Assembly (NCBI RefSeq): GCF_000972845.2
Contig: NC_040032.1
Coordinates: 471,583-535,582 of the forward strand
DNA length: 64,000 nucleotides
From: Larimichthys crocea
Taxonomy: Eukaryota > Chordata > Actinopteri > Sciaenidae
Direction: 5' to 3'
The notes beneath the pieces are model-generated. The model did not search any database. It worked only from the letters and a program-made list of their open reading frames with translations, and was not told where the DNA came from. The position numbers were made by a program, and so were the translations under genes. Of the stretch, positions 39,901 through 52,800 are shown one piece after another. Positions within the stretch are counted from its first letter, which is position 1. Every line of letters starts with the position of its first letter.

Positions 39901-42900
39901 CTTATTAGCCAATCTCCTTCTCTCTCTCTCTCTCCATCGGCCTCTCTCTCTTTCTCTGGGGATATCTTTCCTAAGTGCCTTCTACAGTAAATCAAACCGC
40001 AAGGCTTTCATTCAACCAAAGCTGAGGGATAGTGCTTACATCTGGCCTGCCTGAAACACAGAAATGCTTTATCAGGGGAAGAGATGGAGAGCAAAACAGT
40101 CAGACAGAGAGCCAGAAGAATGCATTGTCCTGATCTCACATGTTGACACAAAGGATGAGAGTGGATTGTAATTATTCTCATAGAGATGAGAGGTGTGGAT
40201 TCAGTGGAGGGGGGGGGGGCAGAAGGGGTAATGGTTGATGAATTGATTATCAGTCCAAATAGGGAAGGGATGGTGTAAATAAAAGATGGAGGACATAGCT
40301 GTCGGTAAAGCAGAGCTAATCACTTAAAAGCCTTAACGCAGGAAGTACATAATCAGCATCCAGGCATCAGTTAATAAGAGGCAGTCAAACTCCATACTCC
40401 TTTGATTGCAACAAAGACTTGTTTTGGGTGGAGGCTTCTTCTGTTTCTGTTTCTTCTTTTCTATTGGCTAGAACTGTTTTTGACAAAACAGTGAATTTAT
40501 TGTGATATTTTTAGAAAATAGATCCTTCATTTGGGATGTGATGTGAAGACAGCTTTGGAGTGAGTTAGAAGTTGCAGACTAAATTGAGTGATTGATTCAG
40601 TGATTACTGTTTTTACAATGTTCTTATACATAAGGGTCTATGAAAAATTTGTTAATCTGTCGTCGGCTGTACATTGTTTACTTCTGTGTAGCGTTGTCAT
40701 TATGAGCTAATGCTGAAATACAGCCGCAAAGCCCAGCTACTATGGCTGTAGACTCTTAGCTATTAGCTATTATTCTTAGTCTTAGTCATTTCCTGCCTGT
40801 GTTTCCTTAAAACACTCATAAATATTGTGTTTTAAATCTGATTGCCACAAGGCCTTATGATATCCTCCACACTATGCACTTGAACATATAAAAATGATGA
40901 TCACCTCTTTCATTGAATTTTGAGTGTTTTAATCAACCTTGTTACATCTGTTGTGTTCCCGGTCAAAAGTGACCGCCATAGGAAATGAATGGGTATCCAG
41001 AATATATACATTCATCAGACCAAAAACATCCCCATACACACCACCCCAACTCACTCACTCACTCACTCACTCACTCACTCACTCACTCACTCACTCACAC
41101 ACACATTTCAGACTGAGCAATGTATTTTGCGGGTACACATCTCTTTCCCGTGCTTATGTGCCTATCCCCCACGTGAACCAACTTTCTGATGAAACATGTT
41201 GATACAACATATCTGTATCATATCTTCACACAGACTGAACAGGTGTCTGTTATGTGAACCCACACAGACCCCATATATATAGCTTGATGTTTGCCTTGCA
41301 TTCCTTTTACTCTGAGCACAATGAGTAGGCGACTGACCAAGCAGTTCTCTGTCAAAGAGGTTCTGGTCCAGGTTAGTGGACATGATGAAGAGGGCACTGA
41401 AATCGAACCAGAGATAGAGGAGGATGTCTCAAAAGTGGAAGACAACACAGTTTTTGATCCAGACTTTGAGGAGACTGAGCAGGCACCTGAAGAACAGGCA
41501 CCTGAGAAGACATTCCAGTTCAAGAGTGGACACTTGCTCTGGTCTTCATCCCCCCAGGACAGAAGAAGTAGAGTGAGAGTGGAAAACATCATAAAGTTGA
41601 CGCCAGGGCCAACACGGTATGCAACATCTTGTGTGGATGACATCAAGTCCAGCTTCCAGCTCTTTTTACCAGAGTCCATTGAGGGAATTATACTGGAGAG
41701 TGTGTTTGGGGACACCTTGAGAGAAATTGACCTAGTAGGCCTCCAAGCCTACATAGGTCTGTTGATTTTAGCAGGAATATATCGCTCAAACAATGACACA
41801 ACAAAAAGTCTGTGGGATGCAGAGTCTGGCAGGCTTATATTCCATCCTATACTATGTCCTTACAGCAGTATATCCATATCCTTTCAAGAATTATTTGATT
41901 TGATAACAGAGATACATGATCCGTCTGCTGATGAAATGACAAACTGGCTGCCATCAGGAACATTTGGGACAGGTGGGTGGAGGGACTAACAATTGGTCGC
42001 TGTTCCTTCAAGGTGTACATTCCAAGCAAACCAGGGAAATATGGAATAAATATCTGGAATATGCAGGTATACATGAGGAAACCCAGTACTGGAAAGACCG
42101 AAAAAAACCAGGGCATGCGTGTTGTGCTGGACATGACAACCAGTCTTCAAGGGCATAATATCACATGTGACAACTTCTTCACATCATATGCTCTTGGTCA
42201 GGAGCTGCTGAAAAGAAAGCTCACCATGGTAGGGACAATGAGGAAGAACAAGCCTGAACTTCCCCCTGCACTGGTATCGACCAGAGGAAGAGAGGCACTC
42301 TCATCAAAATTTGCTTCACTGACACACACACTCTTGTGTCATATGTTCCCAAGAAGAATAGAAATGTCATCCTGATGAGCATGCTACACAAAGACAGTGG
42401 ACTGAAACAGTGGACAGTTTCAGTCCAGTCTGATGAGACAAATGTCATTTTACCTTAAGAGCAGTTACAGTAAAACAGACTGGTCAATTTTGACCGGGAA
42501 CACTAAAGTAAGGGGCGGGAGGTGAACACAACCGGAGGGTTAAAGAAAGGCAAGAAATGTATCCTGTTCCTATTTGTCAATCCAATTCCAGATCATTTGA
42601 TGTTTCTCTTGTGTTTTCTCATTCAGGTCCTACAAGAGCAGCTCAGGAGTGAATAACAGGAGGACTGAGCTCTTCCTGAAGGAACATGAACATCTCAGAA
42701 AGTAAGAGATTTCTTTAAAAATCTCTTATCACTTAAGAACAGAATGGTAGAACTTAATATTTTAGTTTTCACTCTCTGAAAGGGAGGACCCTGTTTACAG
42801 TTTGTTCTGTTTGAGTATGAAATTTAAGCTTCATGACATAGTGGCCTGAACAATTTCCACAATGTATATGTACACTACACAGCCCTAATCGAGTTATAGC

Positions 42901-43774
42901 TTCTATGTATTATTCTATTATATTCTATTATATCCTTTGTTATCTGAGTCCATTATGACAATGACTCCTCTGAAATCAGTGCACTGAAGGCAGAAGCAGC
43001 AGACTAACAGTGATTTACATAAATTCATGAACCTACAAGTTCTGAGAAAGCTCATTATCTAATACCTGTAATTAAACACTTTAGCAAAGAAAGTTTTTCT
43101 AGTGGGCAGTGTGGTGTAAAACATGACTATAGACATACTTCACACGCCAGTATTTGTACCTGATTATGTGTACATGCACATATGCAGGTAAGTGGATAAC
43201 TGGACATGCTATTAATCATGTAACCTCGTGGCTGAATATATTTCTGATGCACTTTCTCGTGACTGCACTCAAACAGAGGATTTTTTTAAAACACAGAACA
43301 AAGGAGCAGTAAAACAAAATGTGGTGAGAAAAACATGTCAAAGCTGCTCTACATGAGGGATAGACATTAACACCGAAACATACCCATGTCATATGGTTTG
43401 ATGATGGTGGTTAACACTCATTAACATCACGTTTCTTATGGCTGATAATCTATTTCTTCAGCAGTTTCACATGAGAACATTCAAACAGAGACAGAACAGA
43501 ACAAATTGCAATTGATTGCAACAACGTGTTCCCAGTGAGTAGTGGAACCGATGAGCAAACTTGGTCATCAAGAGTCCAAAATATTGTAGTGGAGATGTTC
43601 CGATCAAATTCTTTTTGGTCCTGATCCAGAACCTAACATTAGGAGTCTGCCGATAGCACAGCTGGTCTGATATGAGTTGAATCAGAATACTCATGGAATA
43701 AAAGTTATTAACAACACCTGAACTGATCTGATGTCTGCTTTAGTGAATCTTTAGAGTCACTCATATCAGAGTCA

Positions 43775-43816
<42 letters not shown>

Positions 43817-46800
43817 TGGTATATGAGAACTACAGAGCCCAGTCAATGTTAAGGATAGCAAAGCTAGCAGGGTGAGGTGAACATAGTTAGACCAAAGAGG
43901 TCTGTTTTTGTTTGTTTGTTTGTTTTAGCCTGGATTGGCTCAGGACATCTCTAGTCTTTGAATGTCTTAAGTTCTTGAGCCATCATGAACCTCCAAAACA
44001 AGCTCAGTGTTCCCCTTTCTTCAAAAATATATTCCTCCCTTTGGTAATCATGTTGGCAGTGACACAGGAGAGGACACCACGCTTCTAGTGATGTATCTTG
44101 GTGTTGATCTTGATGTTTAGTTAGGTTGAGATCCTTTTACTGTGAAGGTCACAACATAGTATGATTAACAGGTAGAAAGTCTACCACAGGCTGGATGATC
44201 TCTCTCAGGTATTGGATACATATAAGGAAAGTTTTACAGGCATTTCCCAGAGAATAAACCCTCATTACTTTGGTGATTCTGACTTTTCATCTTATGTAAT
44301 CATATGCCATAATATTTGTTTTTTTAAACAAGTACCTGTAAAGTTTTCCCAGCAGCCTCAGTTGACTGTCACATTCACTGGCAGCGAGGTAACATTTGGA
44401 CCGTCGGTGTAATTAAATACAATCCCTGAAACTGATTTCTTCTGCACGTGTCATTCATAAATAATTGTTTCCCCCATCTATACCTGTGTTTTATTATTAG
44501 GATTTATAACTAATTCACACCACAGTAATTATTCTTGAATACTCAGTTGTTATTGTTCAGAGGTGAAACTGTCCAAAATAGTTCAATAAAGACAATAAAA
44601 CAGTTATCTCCAAAAAACTTTAATCGAGACAATCAGACAGACAAGTTTGAAAAAGTGCTTTTAAAAAAACTTTTTTTGAACATTAATCTGATCAATCAAC
44701 ATGTCCACAGATTTGAATGAATTAGCATTTATTTCTTTATGTTAGGACGTACTGTGCTGTGGTCAATGGTCTTTTGTTCTGCGATTTCTGGGGGGAAGAA
44801 GTGGAGACAAAGTGACGACAAATACACAAGAATGTTTTAGATAATGCCAACAGAAAGTTTAAAATGATGCATATATGCTTTCAAATAATGCAAGCCCACC
44901 TATGTGAACACATCCAAACTGTCTTACTCACATTGACTAATGTTAATATTGTTCCCTGCACCAATCCCTCCAGCATTGGACCCGAGCACTGTGTTTGTTG
45001 CATTGCCAATATTAATTTCTACTCCCTTTCCTCCTGTTTGTTTACAATGTAAAATACATAAAATCACATCACATTAGTCAGAAATCATGAAAGCTATAAG
45101 AACCTTTCCAGCCATATAAATTACAGGACTTACCATTCACATTGCAGTTGTTTCCTACACCAATGCCTCCTGCATTGTCTCCAGCTGTCATGTTACCTAT
45201 GTTGCCAATGGCTATTTTGACTCCCTCACCTCCTGTTGACATACAGAGAATAATAAAAAAAAATCAGTGCTTATCAAAATACATCCATCAATATTTGCTG
45301 CAGTGCTGTGATAATTCCCAGAGTTCTAATATTGGCCAGAACAGTATTAACTTACTGCAGAAATATCCGTTTCGGTATTATATATCAAAGATACATTTGA
45401 GGTCATTTAAATAAGTGATGCCTTCATTATGTCCCAGCAGATCTTTAAATATCCGTATCAGTGTGCTATCTAAACACACCACCATCTCAGCCCCTTGTCT
45501 TTTTTGACTGCACTGAACACATCAGTAACAAAACAGAAATCATGTGAGACAGGTGATTCACCCATTATATTGCAGTTGTTCCCTGCACCAATGTCTCCTG
45601 TGTTGGATCCAGTATTCATGGTGCATATGTTACCAATACTGAGTTTGACACCTTTTCTGCCTGTTGAAATACAATGAATAATGAATAAATATAATCATAC
45701 TTGCATCGTAAGTCTACAGGTTCTAATTTTATTACATGAGTAACCTATCAGAAACCATTAAAGCGCTCCTTTTTATGAACTCTAATATGAGATATAGTAC
45801 TCACCACTGACATTGCAGTTGTTATTTGCACCGATGTCTCCTATGTTTTCTCCAATGGCCATATTAGTTATGTTACCAATATTGACTTCATTTCTTGTCG
45901 GTATTCCCTGAAGGAGTGGATCCAGAGCTGCCTTGTCTTTGTGTGTTACAGGATTATCATGTCAACATAAGCATATAATAATCATAATCATATCATCAAC
46001 AACAACCTGTGTGCATAGGTTGAACTCACCGCTAATACTGATGGCATTATCTGCGCCAATCTTCCCTGAGTTGTCCCCGACAATGATCTTCTCGGTGTTA
46101 CCAATTCTGTGTGCCATTGTTCCTGCTGAGATAAAAACTGTAACAAAAATAAAACATAGTTATGAAATCAGTGTTCAGACAAAAAGACAACATTGGCTAA
46201 GGATCGGCTGAATGTCTGAGATGTAAAAAAGATTTCAAACATAAAAACCTGTGTAGAAAGACAGAGTAATTGAAGCTGATTAACCAGAGATACAGACATG
46301 CATGCACTCATTATCTTACCTCTGTTCACAAATTTGTCTGTGCTTGTTGATATGACGAGAGAAGACTCGTGAGACTTGTAAGCTTTGTGATTGTCCCACA
46401 CGTGTATAGATGATTTTGGGTGGGTGACTTTCTTGTAGTCAGCAGGAGGTTTTTACGGTCGGCTCAAATCTTCCCACAGAGTCTAAAGAGGAAATTTTGT
46501 CAGCTGAGTTTCATTCTGAGAACTGATTACTGAGCGAAAACATGTTAAATATGAGCATCAATATCAGTCATTTTGTGTTTGACTAACCAAAGACAACTTT
46601 TTAGCTTCAACTGCATGACTCTGTGAATTTGAAATGGTGCCATTATAACCAGAAAGAACTGTGCACATTATCATCTCATTAGATCGAGTAACTACATTTC
46701 AAACACACACAGACACAAGAAATGTTAAATGACATTCAGAAGATGCTTGAAATGTTTGCATGAATTGTCGGGCTCTTTCCACCTTCAGTGAAGATACGAT

Positions 46801-49800
46801 CACCCAGTATATTAATATATTATTATAACATTAACATTAATATTTTTGAAGATCAGCACCAGGAAATGTTATGTAAAAAAAGTGTGTTTTACATACAGTG
46901 TATGCTAAGATGAGATTTATTTGTAATACATAACTGACATTGATTTTATGCCATTTTCTAAACATTTTCTGTACTGTGATACAGACTGTATCATATGTGC
47001 AATATATTATTTATATTGTGATATTTATTTGAATCTTACACTTAACATTTTCACTCCATCAGTTTTATATCCTCTATCTTTTAGGTCCTCTATGAAACAT
47101 TTATCTGTACCTATTTATCTTCCATACCAGTAAATTTAACTGCGCAGTTCAAAGTTTAAAGACACTGAATATATTGACATAATCTCTTGTTTCATTTGCA
47201 AATGTTGGAGGTCATCTGAAGCACCGAGCACAGATATAAAGCTTCTTTGACCGACAGTCTCACTTACAGCAGCAGCTGTCTATTAGAAAAACAATCTGCC
47301 ACGGAAGAGTTTGTTTTCTCTTTGCTGTATCTTTGCAACATAGAGCAAAGTCATATTCATTTCGACATTCGCTCACACTTGGCCTGTGTTCCCCAAAGTG
47401 AGGCTGAGCAATGAGAGCTGTTAGACAGGCTGCCAGAGGTATGGAGCAGGATGATATGACCCAACATTAAAATCTTAAAAGTATTTAACGATGGGGACTT
47501 TGAAAACAGCAACGTGCAGACAGCCCCATGAGAGAGATGCATACAAAAGCAGGCCTGTATCAAAAGACTTTTTTGTTTTGTTTTTTGCTAAGTTAAGTTT
47601 TTTGCTAATGCGTAGTCAAGACTTCAACTGTTCATCTTCTTCTACCTTTATTTCGTGTTTGCAGGATAAATTGTATAAAAATGAATGTACTTCTTAAGCG
47701 CCTTTATCTCTTGCAATGCATACCCCTTTTTATTCTGAAATGTTGGCACTCAAAGAAATGAGTTGTCCTGCACTGCCTAACTCCTTACATTACTACTGGG
47801 CTGCTGTTGTGCGGTCTGTTTTGCACTGGTGTTACACTGACAATCAACCTCCACCATGGCTCCAGATTGAGCTTGCCTAATGAAATGACTCTGTTGGCTC
47901 TTTTGTCCCTCCCTCTTACATCAGCTTCATTACGACACTCCAGTAACAGTGTTGTAAGGAACTGTCTCAAGATCTGGACTCAGTTGAAACGTCATTTTGG
48001 ATTCCAGGCAGTTCCTCTTTTATCCCCTGTGCACTCTAACCCTCGGTTTCCTCCTTTTATTACTGATGAGGATTTCACAACCTGGGAGAACTGTGGAAGT
48101 GCACCTCTTAAACATCTCTAGATTGAAGCAGTATTGGCATCTGGCACATTCAGTGCAGCAGAAAACCCACTTCTTTAGATACTTAGAAGTCAGACTTTAT
48201 TTGGCTTCCATAGCTTCCCTGCTGTCAATCCCTCTACAATAACTGAAACCATTTTAAATATTGACCCTTACCTCAAAGGTACCATTTCAGTGCTGTACAA
48301 CACACTCCTGATACATCAGTGCTCAAATTCTAATACTTTACGCACTGCCTGGTGTGAGGAACTTAAGATAGAGATAAAACCGGATGTATGGCAGTCTGCT
48401 CTATGTGCATGTTGCCCAGTAGGTGGTCTTACCATACTCTTCTTCATTTTAGAAGTCTGTGTTTGACTCACTGTCCTGTAATTTTTAAAATGTATTTATT
48501 TATTTTCTTACTTCTTACGGTTATTTTTATTTGGTCATGGGTTTGTGAGTCCATATGTGTATCGCTAATTTTGCTCTCCTGTTTTTGGCAACTCGACTGC
48601 CTCTGTTTGCATTTACTTCATTTCGTTTAATAGACTTTTGAATCTTGTTTACCATGACATATGTTTGAGACCCTATGTCTAGAGCTCTTTTTCTTGTTGA
48701 AAATTCAGTAAATAAATCATATATAAAAAAACAAAAACATTTCAAACACGGCTATTTAAATCTCTGTAATACTTATAGATCTCAAATCCTGCTTGCAATT
48801 TCTTTATGACATTTATGATCCTTCTTATATTCCTATCCATTGCTGAGCTACTGCTTAAACAAACATGATTTGTATCCAACTGTACAATGAGTTTAGACCT
48901 ATTAGAAAAATGCCATTTTCTTTTCTATTCAATTTCACAAACAACAAGAGTCTGCAGTGGTGGTCTTTGGATTATGGGAGGAAGCCGGAGTACCCGGTGA
49001 GCACTCACACAGACACAGGGAGAACATACAAACTCCACACAGAAAGAACCAGCTGAGGTTCAAACCAGGAGCCTGGATTGCTGTGAGCAGACGGTGCTAA
49101 ACACTGCACCACAGTGTCACCCCAAATAAAAAAAAATAAAAAAAGTAAATATATCCAGACAAGACAGTAGAGCAGATGGACTCTTTTTATTTCTACTTTC
49201 TTTACATTAAGTCTTTACTAACCATTAAATCAGGAATTTAACATTTGTTTTTACTTACTACTAACAACAACAACTACTACTACTACTAAGACATTTCAAT
49301 TGTATGAGAATAATGGTCACCGCTTAATAATCTTAAGAGTGGTCTTTTTGTCCATCTGTTGGAGGGCTGTTTCCTAAAAGGGAGAGAAACAAAGTGAGAA
49401 CGAACAAATAAAAGGACTGATGTGAAAATGTACATGATATTTTCTCATGTCTGATACTGTGGGTTATGCAGCAAATCAGTCTTTGACTTCTTACCTTAGC
49501 TGAGCTTAATGCGATTGCCTGCACCAATTGATCCTGAGTTATTACCAACTTTAATATTGGTAGTGTTGCCAAGATGTGTTCCATCATCCAGTCCTCCTGT
49601 TGAAATATTAAAATTTAACAACAGTAACTCAGATTTCTACCTTAGAGGTGCTAATATCTAAATCATGAGAAATTAATCAGAAATAAATTGTTCACATGGT
49701 CCCAGCAATATCAGGAATAACTCACCGGTTACATCATAGCTGTTCTTTGCTCCAATCAATCCTGTGTCTGCATTTGTCCCTGTAACATCAATGTGAGCGG

Positions 49801-52800
49801 TGTTGCTCAGAGCAACATTTTTCCCAAGGCCACCTGTAAGAGTAGTGATGAGAGAAAGATTTAATGAAACTTTCAATACAACCTGACAGAAAAGTACAGT
49901 CGCGCTCATATTTACCTTCAACTGCAACTTCATTTTCAGCACCAACCTTCCCTTCGTTGTCTCCAATGTTAACATCATCGGTGTTGGCAATGTCTGACAT
50001 TGTTCCTGTGAAAATCTGGACAGACAAAGAATCATGAGAGCACCATAAAAAAGGTTCAGACAAAATGTTATAAACTTGTTTCTCTGGATTATTTTACATA
50101 AGCACAAAGCCTAAGAGAGTCTGTCTTAACCTTGACATAAAAAGCACAATAACAGATAAGATTGAAGTACATTTGTTGTATTTAAAAGAGCCAGACATGA
50201 GACAAAGAAACAGTGCTCATGTGGACTTTGTCTTACCACTGGTCTCAGTAGTTTATCCTGTGTTAGGAAGTGAACTTGCTGAATTGAGGAGAATTGGTGC
50301 TTTTATAACTGCAAGTTCACGTCTTTGGGGGTTTAAGAGGAGGAACAGGTGTTTTGTTTGTTCAGCAAAAATCTTCATTCCCACACAGTCTAAAGGGGAT
50401 CTGTGTCTTGCTGTGCTGCATCAGCTAAGCTTAATTTCAAGAACTTGAAATTGTTTTCAGAAATCATCACGTGTCTATAAAGGGGACAATGAACTAGTGT
50501 TACATTACTTATTACAAAGTCAGTGTGGAGCATGGACCCTCATAAGACTACCTCATATTGTGGGAATAATTACCTTCACACATGTTGTATTGTTCTTAAC
50601 AGTATCCACAAAATGAACAGTTGTCATGAAGTTCACAGCAAACAATTCATCGCGTTTACATCCTTTAACAAAATATGTTTAGTCATGTGACTCTTGTATC
50701 TCTTATCTGTGTAAGTTGGCCCAATATTTTCTAGACCTGCTGGTTTATTTGTGATATTTCATAGCATGTCCTGATTTTCATTTGACATGTAACATTCAAA
50801 CACAGTTATGACAGTCATGTTAAAAAAAGTTCCACACTGAAAACATAAAAGCACTGTGAGTCATGAGTTTGAGCTCTGACATTAACCTGACTGTTTGAGA
50901 TGAAGCTTTAGTTTCAGTTTGACTTTTAGTGGTTATGAACTAAAGCCTGTGAATCAGCAATGTGGTGTCTGGGATTTTATTCTGTTTAAAGAATCGTAAC
51001 GTTCAGAGGAACAAATAAATCGTGATTTACTGTTCAAGTTCCATATTGAGGTGACATTTTGTGACATTGAGGGGCATTCTTGCTGCTCTGTGCTTTTCCC
51101 TGCAGTTTCTTTTTCCTTTCTAGAGTATTAATGTATACACTTGTTTTAAAGTGAATCCAGTAATCAGTGTGTGTTTTTGTGAAGGTTACATTACACCGGT
51201 GAACACATTTTTTGTTGAGTTAGGTCTGACAGCTGTTTTGAACTCATTTTTGGATGCGGAATCAAAAACTGATCTCAGTTTTTCTTTATCACGTCAAGTT
51301 TATGAACTATAAGATCCCTGTTTTCTTAAAAAATATGAAAAATACTGCACTTAACAGATATGTGCTTGTTTGTTGAATCCTCATGAATTTCAAAATCTGC
51401 ATCATTGCTGTCACTGCGTTCTTCAACATCACTCAGATCTTCTAGATGAGGTAGTTGTTCAAAAACTGGCACTGGAATTCAGCTGAATGAGGCATTGGTC
51501 TTATAGCTGACGGTAGATTAGGAGATTCTGTTTTACTTTTATTGTTCTTGTTAAATCCTGATGTTTTCACTAAACAAAAGTCTGTGCAATGATCTTTTTG
51601 CTCTCGCCAAACCATGGGGATACCAAATGCCAACTTTTCACGTGTCCCTTTGGTCCACTTCCGTAAACTCTCGACACACTGCTTGCACACTTTGTGAGGG
51701 GCCCATGGCTTGTCTTGATCATAGAGTTTTACTTTAAAATATGCAAAATATGCTTGTTTGACAAATGCACTGATGTTTGCCCTCTGACTTGGAATGGTGA
51801 AACTAGCACAGATATAGCAAAAGTAGTCAGGGTTGTTTAGGCATTTACGACAAGAAGTAGCAGGAGCAGACATGATCTGGAACAAAGGAAATATATACCT
51901 ATGGAAATCAAACACTAAGATGGAATAGTTCCAAGCTTTGAAAACTACAAAAACAGCATCAAACCAAATAGAACAACGGTATGCCCGTGGTTACAAGGTT
52001 AAGAGAAAAGCCAGCGCAAATCCTCTTCATTCTACTATGCCAGCTTTCTGTGTGCAGATGTTGATAGTACTGACCTATTGGGAGCTGCACACACATCTCA
52101 CCGCACTGTCGCAATTGTGACTGAACAAACAAGTTGCCACGTAGCTGTAGATGAGTCCAATCGTAATCAGCTGGCAAGTCTTACTACAGCTGATCAGTAG
52201 AATTTTGCTTATCTGGAGGGTAAACTGAGGAGAAAAAACTTGACGCAATTTTGGAAACAGCATGCCAATTTTAGTTTTAATCAGGAGAACAACAGATCAA
52301 CAGAGTGAGACAATATTACGTTCTTTAGACTACTAGATCATTGGGCAGCAGTAGCTCAGTCAAGATAGAGAGGCTGTAGAGACTTGGCTTGGGAATCAGA
52401 GGGTGGCTGGTTCAAGTCCAGTATGGAGGGTGGAGTTGTAGGTGCCACTTCACCTCCTGGGCACTCTTGAGCAAGGTCCCGACAGCCTAACTGCTCCCAG
52501 GGCGCCGCTGCCCATCACTGCACATTTGCATGTCAATGAGCCCTTTATGTGTGTGTGGTTATATTTCGGGTGAAACATATGTAAAAACTTAAAATATCTA
52601 TTCTATTCTATTCTGTTCTATTCAATAGCTTCAGAGCACCAATCACAGCTCTGTCCATAGATTTGGATATAGCCCCACCTTGCTGCCACTCAGTCATAAT
52701 ACACCAATTGGCTAGTCTGATAATGACGCTGTCATTTCCTTTCACTTTTTTATTAATTTAATATAATTCAATTTAATTCTATTCAAATCTCTGTAATACG

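Larger units (their letters stand above)
40929..42543 (+). mobile_element. piggyBac-type DNA transposon, internally deleted
   Basis: TTAA occurs at both ends (40929-40932 and 42540-42543), the piggyBac target site. Subterminal inverted repeats read 'gtgttcccggtcaaaa' on the left and 'ttttgaccgggaacac' on the right. The right end 'ttaaccctccggttgtgttc' (minus strand) is a typical piggyBac end, while the left end is more diverged. It lies in gosr1 intron 5. Confidence 0.85.

Noticed and set aside
52338..52425. Possible true tRNA gene
   Set aside because: A and B boxes are present, but the cloverleaf stems are degenerate and a SINE body with a (TTCTA)n tail follows.
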